Program-made: the position numbers and the translations under genes
Notes under the pieces: model-generated
Databases searched by the model: none
What the model saw: only the letters and a program-made list of their open reading frames with translations
What the model was told of the DNA's origin: nothing
Source: Bacillota bacterium
GTDB lineage: Bacteria > Bacillota > Clostridia > Acetivibrionales > DTU013
DNA: 10,807 bases
Direction: 5' to 3'
NCBI GenBank assembly: GCA_023435925.1
Contig: JAEZLF010000201.1
Location: 1-10,807, forward strand
Part shown: positions 6,274-10,807 of the stretch, in pieces
Layout: every line of letters begins with the position of its first letter
How positions within the stretch are numbered: the first letter of the stretch is position 1

Positions 6274-6298
6274 GCGCTCAGACTCAGCCGACGAGCGC
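6274..6298 (+). repeat. Hairpin downstream of right box E
   Basis: GCGCTC 6274-6279 and GAGCGC 6293-6298 pair perfectly around 13 nt. It lies 20 nt after the right box, as with the hairpins at 539, 937, 2389 and 5181, and just upstream of the toxin-antitoxin promoter. The following A-run is not a T-tract, so it is not a terminator on this strand. Confidence 0.5.
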
Positions 6299-6320
6299 AA
6301 AAATCATATGAATAATTACA

Positions 6321-6349
6321 TTGTCAGCGTGATAAAATTAAGATATAAT
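6321..6349 (+). promoter_or_regulatory. Sigma-70-type promoter of the toxin-antitoxin pair
   Basis: TTGTCA (6321-6326) and a perfect TATAAT (6344-6349) are separated by exactly 17 nt. The antitoxin start is 33 nt after the -10 box. It lies wholly inside the cassette, after the right box of repeat E, so the pair would be expressed wherever the cassette is inserted. Antitoxins of this family usually repress their own promoter; I cannot point to a clear operator. Confidence 0.75.
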
Positions 6350-6381
6350 TATGATAAGAGTATTTGGAAAGGAAGATGATT

Positions 6382-6648
6382 ATGATTCAGATACGGCCAG
6401 TCTCTGACTTAAGAAATAAATTTCCTGAAATTGAGGATATCGTTGTAAAGGAAGGACAACCAGTATATTTAACAAAAAACGGATATGGAACAATGGTAGT
6501 TTTAAGTCTTGAAAAGTATGCTGAACTGACGGATGATATTGAATTAAAACTAGATGAAAGCGATAAGGAGGCAGATTCAACAGACACTAGATATTCTCAT
6601 GATGAAGTTTTTTCGAGAGTGAGGGAACGAATTAATGCTAGGAGATAA
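6382..6648 (+). CDS. Phd/YefM-type antitoxin
   Basis: 88 residues. The ATG at 6382 is chosen over the ATG at 6376 and a TTG at 6364 because AGGA at 6370-6373 is eight nucleotides away; the other two are too close to it or overlap it. The N-terminal half (RPVSDLRNKFPEIEDIVVKEG, then PVYLTKNGYGTMVVLSLEKY) is the typical Phd/YefM DNA-binding and dimerisation fold, with the xVSDLRNxFxxI and TKNGxGxxVVxS patterns. The charged, Asp/Glu-rich C-terminal part should wrap and block the toxin. The gene overlaps the toxin start by 14 nt, so the two are translationally coupled. Partner and fold are secure; the exact family name is not. Confidence 0.88.
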   Translation: MIQIRPVSDLRNKFPEIEDIVVKEGQPVYLTKNGYGTMVVLSLEKYAELTDDIELKLDESDKEADSTDTRYSHDEVFSRVRERINARR

Positions 6649-6952
6649 GTATTCCCTAAGATACGTTCCTATGTTTATTAATGATCTTAATGAAATTGTT
6701 GATTATATATCTATAAAATTACATAATCCAGAAAGTACGATGAAGTTGGTAAAGAAAATTAAAAACGCAATAGAAGAAAGATTAAATTCTCCACTATCAT
6801 TCGAACCATTCCAATCTAATAGAAATCGTAAATATCCTTACTACCGTATCTATGTAGACAATTTCACTATTTATTATGTTGCAATTGAAAGTGTTATGGA
6901 AATAAGAAGAATTCTTTATAATGGGCGAGATGCTGGTAATATCATAAAGTGA
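6635..6952 (+). CDS. ParE/RelE-superfamily toxin
   Basis: 105 residues, ATG 6635, with AGGGA at 6622-6626 inside the antitoxin gene. The opening YVPMFINDLNEIVDYIS helix region, central PLSFEPF and the closing YYRIYVDNFTIYYVAIES...IRRILYNGRDAGNII match ParE/RelE proteins, where the C-terminal strand pair with an RIL-x-x-GRD ending is characteristic. RelE members cleave mRNA on the ribosome, whereas ParE members poison gyrase. The sequence alone does not settle which; the RRILYNGRDAGNI ending is common in ParE-like 'plasmid stabilisation' proteins. Paired with the upstream antitoxin, it would penalise loss of this DNA. Repeat F begins 10 nt after its stop. Confidence 0.87.
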   Translation: MLGDKYSLRYVPMFINDLNEIVDYISIKLHNPESTMKLVKKIKNAIEERLNSPLSFEPFQSNRNRKYPYYRIYVDNFTIYYVAIESVMEIRRILYNGRDAGNIIK

Positions 6953-6962
6953 AAGAATCTCA

Positions 6963-7080
6963 ACCTTGACTCCGGTCGTGCGGCTGTGAGGGCCCGCGGA
7001 TTGGATTCTACCAACCTTCTATCGTAACAGTCCATTCTATATACTGGCAAGCAGAGTTTGAAGAACTTGGGCTTATATGA
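6963..7080 (+). repeat. Decayed attC-like repeat, copy F
   Basis: The leading arm ACCTTGACTCCGGTCGTGCG from 6963 matches the leading arm of copy A with a few changes. Further on, ATCGTAACAGTCC at 7021-7033 resembles a left box, and CTTATATGA at 7072-7080 a right box continuing as CAT. The GC-rich core is absent, so this unit is only about 60 nt between boxes. Pairing between the two boxes is weak. It is either a decayed copy or a short form. Confidence 0.45.
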
Positions 7081-7228
7081 CATATTAGGGTATCGGTCCG
7101 TCAAGGAAGAGCAGGTTAATAAGAAGCTGACACTGGTGTATCTAGATAAAGAGAGGCTGATATGAAAGAGATAAAATTGTACAATGTCCGACCAAGTTGT
7201 TTTATCATGGAATATAAGGGAGATATTT
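7081..7228 (+). other. Leader region before the cupin with two overlapping short frames
   Basis: One stop-free frame runs from about 7029 to TGA 7163-7165, and its stop overlaps an ATG at 7162 as ATGA, the usual sign of coupled translation. The frame from 7162 continues to a TGA at about 7243-7245, inside the cupin gene. Neither has a recognisable family. They may be remnants of genes cut by rearrangement, or chance frames. I found no promoter or terminator that I would defend. Confidence 0.25.
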
Positions 7229-7588
7229 ATGAAGGATTTTCCTGATTTTATGAAGAGTAGCCAAAATCATATCGATAGCAGCGATCAGAACACAGAGGAT
7301 ATTGATGGTTATTATTATGAAGGAGCGGACGGAAGTCAGATGGCATTTTGGACATGTTATGCTGATAGAGTATCTAAAAAACATATTCATCAGTTTGATG
7401 AGTATATGATTTGTGTAAGTGGTCAATACATAGCATATTTAGATGGAAAAGAAGCAACACTTGGCCCTGGAGATGAATTGTTTATACCAAAAGGAACAGA
7501 GCAATGGGGAAAGTGCATTGCAGGTACAAGAACTATTCATGCTTTTGGTGGAAAACGAATAGTTAAAAATAGGGAATTCCGAGTATGA
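7229..7588 (+). CDS. Single-domain cupin protein
   Basis: 119 residues from ATG 7229, chosen because GGGAG at about 7218-7222 lies six nucleotides upstream. A start at 7184 in the same frame has no ribosome binding site and would add 15 residues. Cupin motif 1 is clear: His52-x-His54-x3-Glu58 followed by Gly65, giving three metal ligands. Motif 2 reads GDELFIPKGTEQ (81-92), where the usual fourth histidine of PxGxxH is Gln92. The small beta-barrel should be cytoplasmic and may bind a metal with an altered site. The substrate is unknown; small cupins include isomerases, dioxygenases and ligand sensors. It is the last gene bounded by repeat-like sequence: its stop overlaps a decayed leading arm. 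Confidence 0.8.
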   Translation: MKDFPDFMKSSQNHIDSSDQNTEDIDGYYYEGADGSQMAFWTCYADRVSKKHIHQFDEYMICVSGQYIAYLDGKEATLGPGDELFIPKGTEQWGKCIAGTRTIHAFGGKRIVKNREFRV

Positions 7589-7606
7589 CTCTGTTGTGTG
7601 GCCGGA
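7587..7606 (+). repeat. Decayed leading arm of the repeat family
   Basis: GACTCTGTTGTGTGGCCGGA matches the leading arm of copy A (from 221) at most positions, and all the differences are transitions, mostly C to T. It starts inside the cupin stop codon. No left or right box follows before the next gene at 7677. It marks the last trace of the array. Confidence 0.45.
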
Positions 7607-7676
7607 GAACCGCAGTGTGATTGCATTTATCCAGTGGTTGTAAGTACATGATATCATTCAAGGACGGTGATTAAAT

Positions 7677-8234
7677 TTGGAACAAATCTTGTTTGAAACA
7701 AGAGAAGATTTTCGAAATTGGTTAGCTGACAATTGTACCACAAGCAGTGGGATATGGTTGGTGTTCAGTAAAAACGCCAGTATTAAAACACTTAAGGCTA
7801 GTGAAGCACTTGAGGAAGCATTATGTTTTGGTTGGATAGACGGGCAGATGCTAAGTATTGACGAAACAAAGTATTTAAAGTACTTTTCTATCAGAAGAAA
7901 AGGAAGCAAGTGGTCTGATAAAAATAAAAAACTTGTAAAAGAGCTTGAGGCTAAAGGACTAATGACTGATTTTGGGCGGAAAAAAGTTGAAGAGGCGAAG
8001 AAAAATGGAATGTGGGATGCTCCAAAGGCTGAACCTATTTCAGAAGAGCAAGTGCAAATGTTTACAGAACTAATAAAAGATAAGGAGCCGGCATTCACAA
8101 ATTTTATGTCTATGTCACCTTCTGTTAGAAAAATCTACACGGGGTTATATTTTGATGCCAAATCTGATGATGGAAGAAAGAGAAGACTGGAAAAAATAAC
8201 AGGAAGGCTTAATTTGAACTTAAAACCAATGTAG
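7677..8234 (+). CDS. YdeI/OmpD-associated (OmdA) family protein
   Basis: 185 residues, TTG start at 7677 with GGTGA at 7666-7670 and AGGA just before it. The N-terminal part has the family's hallmark block: EALCFGWIDGQ, then a spaced D-E-T-K-YLKYFSIRRKGSKWSDKNKK, then GLMTDFGRKKVEEAKKNGMWDAP. The C-terminal helical segment (MFTELIKDKEPAFTNFMSMSPSVRKIY...GRKRRLEKI) is the basic region that the family description calls 'bacteriocin-protection, YdeI or OmpD-associated'. The name comes from E. coli and Salmonella genetics; the biochemical role is unknown, and Gram-positive members are common. It has full length for the family. VOC follows 20 nt downstream on the same strand, so the two may share a transcript. 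Confidence 0.82.
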   Translation: MEQILFETREDFRNWLADNCTTSSGIWLVFSKNASIKTLKASEALEEALCFGWIDGQMLSIDETKYLKYFSIRRKGSKWSDKNKKLVKELEAKGLMTDFGRKKVEEAKKNGMWDAPKAEPISEEQVQMFTELIKDKEPAFTNFMSMSPSVRKIYTGLYFDAKSDDGRKRRLEKITGRLNLNLKPM

Positions 8235-8254
8235 AAGGGAAAAAGGGGGGCGAA

Positions 8255-8671
8255 ATGATGAATGGTATGAATGTTAATGTCGGTATAGGTTTGCTTGTTG
8301 AAGACATAGAAAAAATGGTTTCGTTTTATAAAAATATAATGGAATTTGAAACCGATTGGGATGGTGGATTATTTGCTGAGTTTAAAACAAAAGGTGGTCC
8401 GTTGTCATTATTCATGTACGACAGAAGAGCTTTCGCGGAAGCAGTAGTAGAGCCCTATTACTCTCCGAAAGGAATTAACTTGACAATGGAAATAGGTATT
8501 TGGTTGGATAAATTCTCTGATGTTGACAGAGAGTACGAGCGCTTAACGTCACTTGGAATAGAGTCATTTACCGGAGAACCTAAAACCTTTCCATTTGGTA
8601 TCAGAGACTTTTATGTTGCTGACCCTGAAGGCAATCTACTTGAAATTGGAAGTTGGGGAAAGGAAGAATAA
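8255..8671 (+). CDS. VOC-superfamily (glyoxalase/bleomycin-resistance-like) protein
   Basis: 138 residues. GGGGGG at 8245-8250 precedes ATG codons at 8255 and 8258; either may be used. The two beta-alpha-beta-beta-beta repeats are visible: VNVGIGLLVEDIEKMVSFYKNIMEFET at the N-terminus, and the second module ending in DFYVADPEGNLLEIGSW, where the Glu of NLLEIG is the usual metal ligand. Other ligands are less clear, and there is no histidine at the typical first position (GIGLLVED). The family covers glyoxalases, dioxygenases and antibiotic-binding proteins, so the substrate is open. Its stop is followed directly by the truncated remnant of another gene with no intergenic space, a likely deletion junction. 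Confidence 0.85.
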   Translation: MMNGMNVNVGIGLLVEDIEKMVSFYKNIMEFETDWDGGLFAEFKTKGGPLSLFMYDRRAFAEAVVEPYYSPKGINLTMEIGIWLDKFSDVDREYERLTSLGIESFTGEPKTFPFGIRDFYVADPEGNLLEIGSWGKEE

Positions 8672-8672
8672 A

Positions 8673-9008
8673 AAAACGGCGAATCATCCGAATGATGATG
8701 GGATCTATTATATTTACAACCAACGTTTAACCATTTTACCAACTAGCTTTACGTCAAAACAAGCCAGCTGGTATCTCGGAGCCATTGAACTTATGTCATT
8801 ATATCGCAGGAACAGATTTAAGCTAAGATTAGTATCCGATTGGCTGGAAAGCAATCAAAATGAGTCCGGCCGCTGGGACATGGGAAGTGGTGCTAAGGAC
8901 GGTGTTTATTTTCCACTGTCTGATACATGGAGGCAGAAGATTAACCGGGAGATGGATTGTACATACAGAATAAAGAATATACTTTTTGCGATTGCCAAGA
9001 CAGAATGA
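8673..9008 (+). pseudogene. 5'-truncated remnant of an unrecognised larger protein
   Basis: The frame from 8673 to the stop ending at 9008 encodes about 110 residues with a clear protein-like composition (NHPNDDGIYYIYNQRL; WLESNQNESGRWDMG; DGVYFPLSDTW; MDCTYRIKNIL). There is no start codon at its 5' end; the first in-frame ATG comes well inside, without a ribosome binding site. Upstream, the frame runs only through the VOC gene in another phase. The Trp/Gly pattern NQNESGRWD resembles repeats of alpha/alpha-toroid enzymes such as prenyltransferases or squalene cyclases. That is a resemblance only, and I would not name it. It is probably the C-terminal third of a gene left after a deletion. 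Confidence 0.6.
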
Positions 9009-9033
9009 TCAATAGTTATGTGGATAAATTATG

Positions 9034-9039
9034 TATAAT
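9034..9039 (+). promoter_or_regulatory. Possible -10 box before the second HD gene
   Basis: A perfect TATAAT lies 44 nt before the ATG at 9084. No good -35 hexamer is found at 16 to 18 nt spacing, so this is a weak or activator-dependent promoter, or chance in AT-rich DNA. The rest of 9009-9083 holds only the ribosome binding site. Confidence 0.35.
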
Positions 9040-9083
9040 AAGAATCAAATAAAAAGAATTTGTAGTATTGCAGAGGAGTTATT

Positions 9084-9578
9084 ATGATTGTTTCTGAAAT
9101 TATCACAAAGATGATTGAGTATTCTAAAGGAAATCTTCATGACATTAATCATTTTATGAAGGTATATGCTTATGCTAAAACAATTGGAGAATGTGAAAAA
9201 TTAGATGAAAATACCCAAACTATATTGGAAGTATCAGCAATTGTTCATGATATAGCTTGTCCGCTTTGTCGAGAAAAATATGGGAATACAAATGGTAAAT
9301 ATCAAGAAAAAGAAGGTGAAATTTTAGTTGCTGAATTTCTGAAGGATACCGGATATTCTGAAGATTTTATAAATCGTGTTATTTTTCTAGTTGGTCATCA
9401 CCATACACTTAAGGACATTACTGGATTGGACTATCAGATTTTGATTGAAGCAGATTATATTGTGAATGCCGATGAAAGTAATCATTCTAAGGCTAATATT
9501 ATTAATGCGATGGAAAAGATTTTTAAGACATCAACTGGTATTGCTTTATTAAAATCTATTTATGGACTTGAGTATTAA
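9084..9578 (+). CDS. HD-domain phosphohydrolase-like protein (second copy type)
   Basis: 164 residues, ATG 9084, with GAGGAG at 9073-9078 five nucleotides upstream. HD ligands: His23 (in NLHDINHFMKVYAYA), the signature His55-Asp56 (IVHDIACPLC), a His cluster at 105-107 (VGHHHTL) and Asp124 (IEADYIVNADE). The spacing of HDINH...HD...HHH...D fits the small stand-alone HD proteins annotated as predicted hydrolases. It is clearly not a duplicate of the HD protein at 5235: length, motif flanks and C-terminus differ. Cytoplasmic; substrate unknown, and a nucleotide phosphate is the family's usual target. A methyltransferase remnant starts 2 nt after the stop, so the two were probably an operon. Confidence 0.85.
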   Translation: MIVSEIITKMIEYSKGNLHDINHFMKVYAYAKTIGECEKLDENTQTILEVSAIVHDIACPLCREKYGNTNGKYQEKEGEILVAEFLKDTGYSEDFINRVIFLVGHHHTLKDITGLDYQILIEADYIVNADESNHSKANIINAMEKIFKTSTGIALLKSIYGLEY

Positions 9579-9580
9579 TT

Positions 9581-9676
9581 ATGGACTGGAAAAAAGAATG
9601 TGAAATGCTTGATCAAGCAGCAGAGTATTATGATTCCTTTCGGCCGAGTTATCCTGAGGAGATTGATAATAACTGA
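9581..9676 (+). pseudogene. N-terminal remnant of a class I SAM-dependent methyltransferase
   Basis: The 31-residue frame reads MDWKKECEMLDQAAEYYDSF then RPSYPEEIDNN and stops. The AxxYDxxRPxYPxEI pattern is the well-known opening of class I methyltransferases, in which the glycine-rich SAM motif (VLDLGCGTG-like) should follow; nothing of it remains. The ATG lies 2 nt after the preceding HD gene. The break falls right before the DJ-1 remnant, so one deletion probably removed the rest of this gene and the front of the next. Confidence 0.65.
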
Positions 9677-9681
9677 TTTTT

Positions 9682-9831
9682 TATTCATCATCGAGTGTTT
9701 CCGCCGGTATTGATATGACCTTGAGCTTTATCAGTGATATGATGGGTTTAGACGTTGCAGAAAAAGCAGCATATGGTATGGAATATATCTGGAATAGAGA
9801 TAAAGATAATGATCCGTTTGCCAACGAGTAA
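9682..9831 (+). pseudogene. C-terminal remnant of a DJ-1/PfpI family protein
   Basis: The frame 9682 to TAA 9829-9831 reads SSSVSAGIDMTLSFISDMMG, then a VAEKAAYGMEYIW segment and a polar tail. S-x-GIDM-x-L followed by a helix and AxxxMEYxW is the C-terminal signature of DJ-1/PfpI/ThiJ proteins (about 200 residues when complete). The nucleophile-elbow Cys and the conserved Glu lie upstream in intact members and are absent. There is no start codon. It directly follows the stop of the truncated methyltransferase. Confidence 0.68.
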
Positions 9832-10033
9832 ACTGAAGACTATAAAATCTTGGGAGAGTTGTATTGATAATTTTTTTCCACAACTTTTAAATCGGGGATT
9901 TAGAGCGGGAATACTGAATTCAATAAAAAGGTGCTATAAACAACTCTGATTGTTATCGGAACTTGATGGAGTGAAAGCAAATAATATCGTGGAAAAACTT
10001 GTTTTTGAACTTGAAGGGTTAGTAAATAAATGA
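9832..10033 (+). other. Degenerate stretch with coding-like remnants
   Basis: In one frame, about 38 codons lead to TGA 9947-9949 and then, in the same phase, 27 more codons (ending VEKLVFELEGLVNK) lead to TGA 10031-10033. One in-frame stop between two plausible halves suggests a decayed gene end. No start with a ribosome binding site and no family is recognised. Nothing else was found before the acetyltransferase. Confidence 0.3.
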
Positions 10034-10076
10034 AGAATATACATATATGTGTTTGACTGTTTGAAAGGAAAAAATT

Positions 10077-10523
10077 ATGAATGAATTTATTGAGCAGGTT
10101 TCTGCGGAGAGTTTTGATGAATGGTTAAGAATGGGACTGGATTTATGGCCAGAAAATACAGTAGATGAACTTAAAGAATGTTTCCTTGATATTCAAAGGA
10201 ATGAAAAGGAAAAAGCTTTTTTATATAGAATTGATAATGAGTATGTAGGTTTTATCAACATATCAATTAGAAGAGATTATGTAGAAGGTTCAAGTTCGAG
10301 TCCAGTGGGGTATATTGAAGGAGTATATGTAAAAGCTTCCTATCGTAAGAACGGTATAGCTCGAAGATTAGTCAGAAAAGCGGAAGAATGGTCAAGAGAT
10401 ATGGGGTGTAATCAAATTGGATCTGATATAGAACTTAATAACAAGGTTAGCTATGATTTTCACAGAGGAATTGGGTTTGAAGAAGCTAATCGAGTTATTT
10501 GTTTTATTAAAGACATAGAATAG
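10077..10523 (+). CDS. GNAT acetyltransferase resembling aminoglycoside 6'-N-acetyltransferases
   Basis: 148 residues, ATG 10077 with AAAGGA a few nucleotides upstream. It is the length of AAC(6') enzymes. The acetyl-CoA motif is GVYVKASYRKNGIARRL (82-98), with the R-x-x-G-x-A loop at 90-95. Several features are shared with chromosomal and cassette AAC(6')-I enzymes beyond the generic GNAT fold: the LWPENT opening (23-28), SSPVGYIEG at 74-82, the AEEWSRDMGC stretch, SDIELNN, and the FHRGIGFEEANRVICFIK ending. The family transfers acetyl from acetyl-CoA to the 6' amine of aminoglycosides; some close relatives act on other amines, so resistance is predicted and not shown. A separate DUF3795 gene follows 39 nt later. 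Confidence 0.82.
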   Translation: MNEFIEQVSAESFDEWLRMGLDLWPENTVDELKECFLDIQRNEKEKAFLYRIDNEYVGFINISIRRDYVEGSSSSPVGYIEGVYVKASYRKNGIARRLVRKAEEWSRDMGCNQIGSDIELNNKVSYDFHRGIGFEEANRVICFIKDIE

Positions 10524-10562
10524 TATTTTTTCGAATTTGTTAAATATGTAAGGGGATTAAAT

Positions 10563-10807
10563 ATGCCTGTGTTGAGAATGGCAGCTTGCGGCGTTGATTG
10601 CAACGAATGTGCGCAATACAAAGTCACTAAGGAGAATGATTGGAAAGCGGCGGAAGCTTTAGCTCCGTGGTTTCGAAGTCAAGGGTGGATTGGTGAAAAT
10701 GAAGGTGCCGAAGCAGTGATGAAAAAAGCTCCGTTATGCAACGGTTGTTGGGATATAACGGATGATTGCCTCTGGAAGTGTGGTTGCGGTAGTATTGACT
10801 TTCGTAT
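10563..10807 (+). CDS. Cysteine-rich DUF3795-type protein (3' partial)
   Basis: ATG 10563 with AGGGG at 10551-10555; the gene runs off the window after 81 codons. Cysteines are at 9, 13, 16 near the N-terminus (ACGVDCNEC) and at 59, 62, 69, 73, 75 (PLCNGCW...CLWKCGCG). ACG-x-D-C-x-x-C followed by a second C-G-C-x-x cluster is typical of DUF3795, thought to be a small metal-binding (zinc) domain. The function is unknown; many members are found near stress or detoxification genes. No break is visible in the part present. Confidence 0.75.
   Translation, partial: MPVLRMAACGVDCNECAQYKVTKENDWKAAEALAPWFRSQGWIGENEGAEAVMKKAPLCNGCWDITDDCLWKCGCGSIDFR

Noticed and set aside
5901..6379. Three overlapping frames across repeat E as small proteins
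   Set aside because: They overlap one another, share near-identical peptides with frames in repeat D, and contain the paired boxes and hairpins that explain the conservation.
7658..8098. Antisense frame opposite the YdeI/OmdA gene
   Set aside because: The + strand frame matches a known family across its length; the antisense product is serine/phenylalanine-rich and typical of a shadow frame.
8595..8672. Using an in-frame ATG inside the VOC gene as the start of the remnant at 8673
   Set aside because: The first 26 residues would be the VOC gene read in the wrong phase. Protein-like composition begins only after the VOC stop, so the gene is 5'-truncated.
9755..9949. 64-codon frame as an intact gene
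   Set aside because: Its first half lies out of frame over the DJ-1/PfpI remnant, which explains that sequence better. The second half is listed as a degenerate stretch.

Overview
The window looks like accessory chromosomal DNA from a low-GC, Gram-positive anaerobe of the Clostridia (Lachnospiraceae-like). This is inferred from AT-rich codons, strong Shine-Dalgarno sequences, TTG and GTG starts and the mix of families; no marker gene fixes the host. Every supported gene is on the + strand.

Positions 1 to about 7610 are organised as a cassette array. Single genes, plus one toxin-antitoxin pair, are separated by long GC-rich repeats in the same orientation. The genes are an unrecognised 3' end, a divergent carbamoyltransferase, a glycine-zipper membrane protein, a membrane-anchored S41 peptidase, an HD-domain protein, a Phd/YefM plus ParE/RelE pair, and a cupin. 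In most units the repeat begins 10 to 25 nt after the stop codon with a small GC hairpin (loop GTCCGT in three copies). A left box follows (TCACATAAC-AAA-GCAGTC, or near it), then 200 to 400 nt of modular sequence full of inverted repeats, then a right box (GACTGC-TAGGCC-GTTATATGA, or near it). The outer boxes are complementary, with unequal unpaired spacers between the paired arms. This is the layout of integron attC sites, at several times their usual length. No integrase is in the window, so 'integron-like' is an inference.

Region by region: partial gene (1-134); repeat A (211-519); group II intron remnant with an intact domain V and a domain VI with bulged A, ending just before another right box (647-913); carbamoyltransferase (970-1905); repeat B (1923-2369); glycine-zipper protein (2434-2901); repeat C (2911-3170); S41 peptidase (3198-4568); decayed right box (4718-4732); repeat D (4773-5164); HD protein (5235-5849); repeat E (5870-6254); toxin-antitoxin pair with its own sigma-70-type promoter (6321-6952); decayed repeat F (6963-7080); cupin (7229-7588); decayed left arm (7587-7606).

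From 7677 onward the repeats stop. This part holds a YdeI/OmdA-like protein, a VOC protein, a 5'-truncated gene remnant, a second HD protein, fused remnants of a methyltransferase and a DJ-1/PfpI protein, an AAC(6')-like acetyltransferase and the start of a cysteine-rich DUF3795-type protein. The genes do not form one pathway. They look like independently acquired small functions (hydrolysis, modification, detoxification, stabilisation), as expected of a cassette reservoir.
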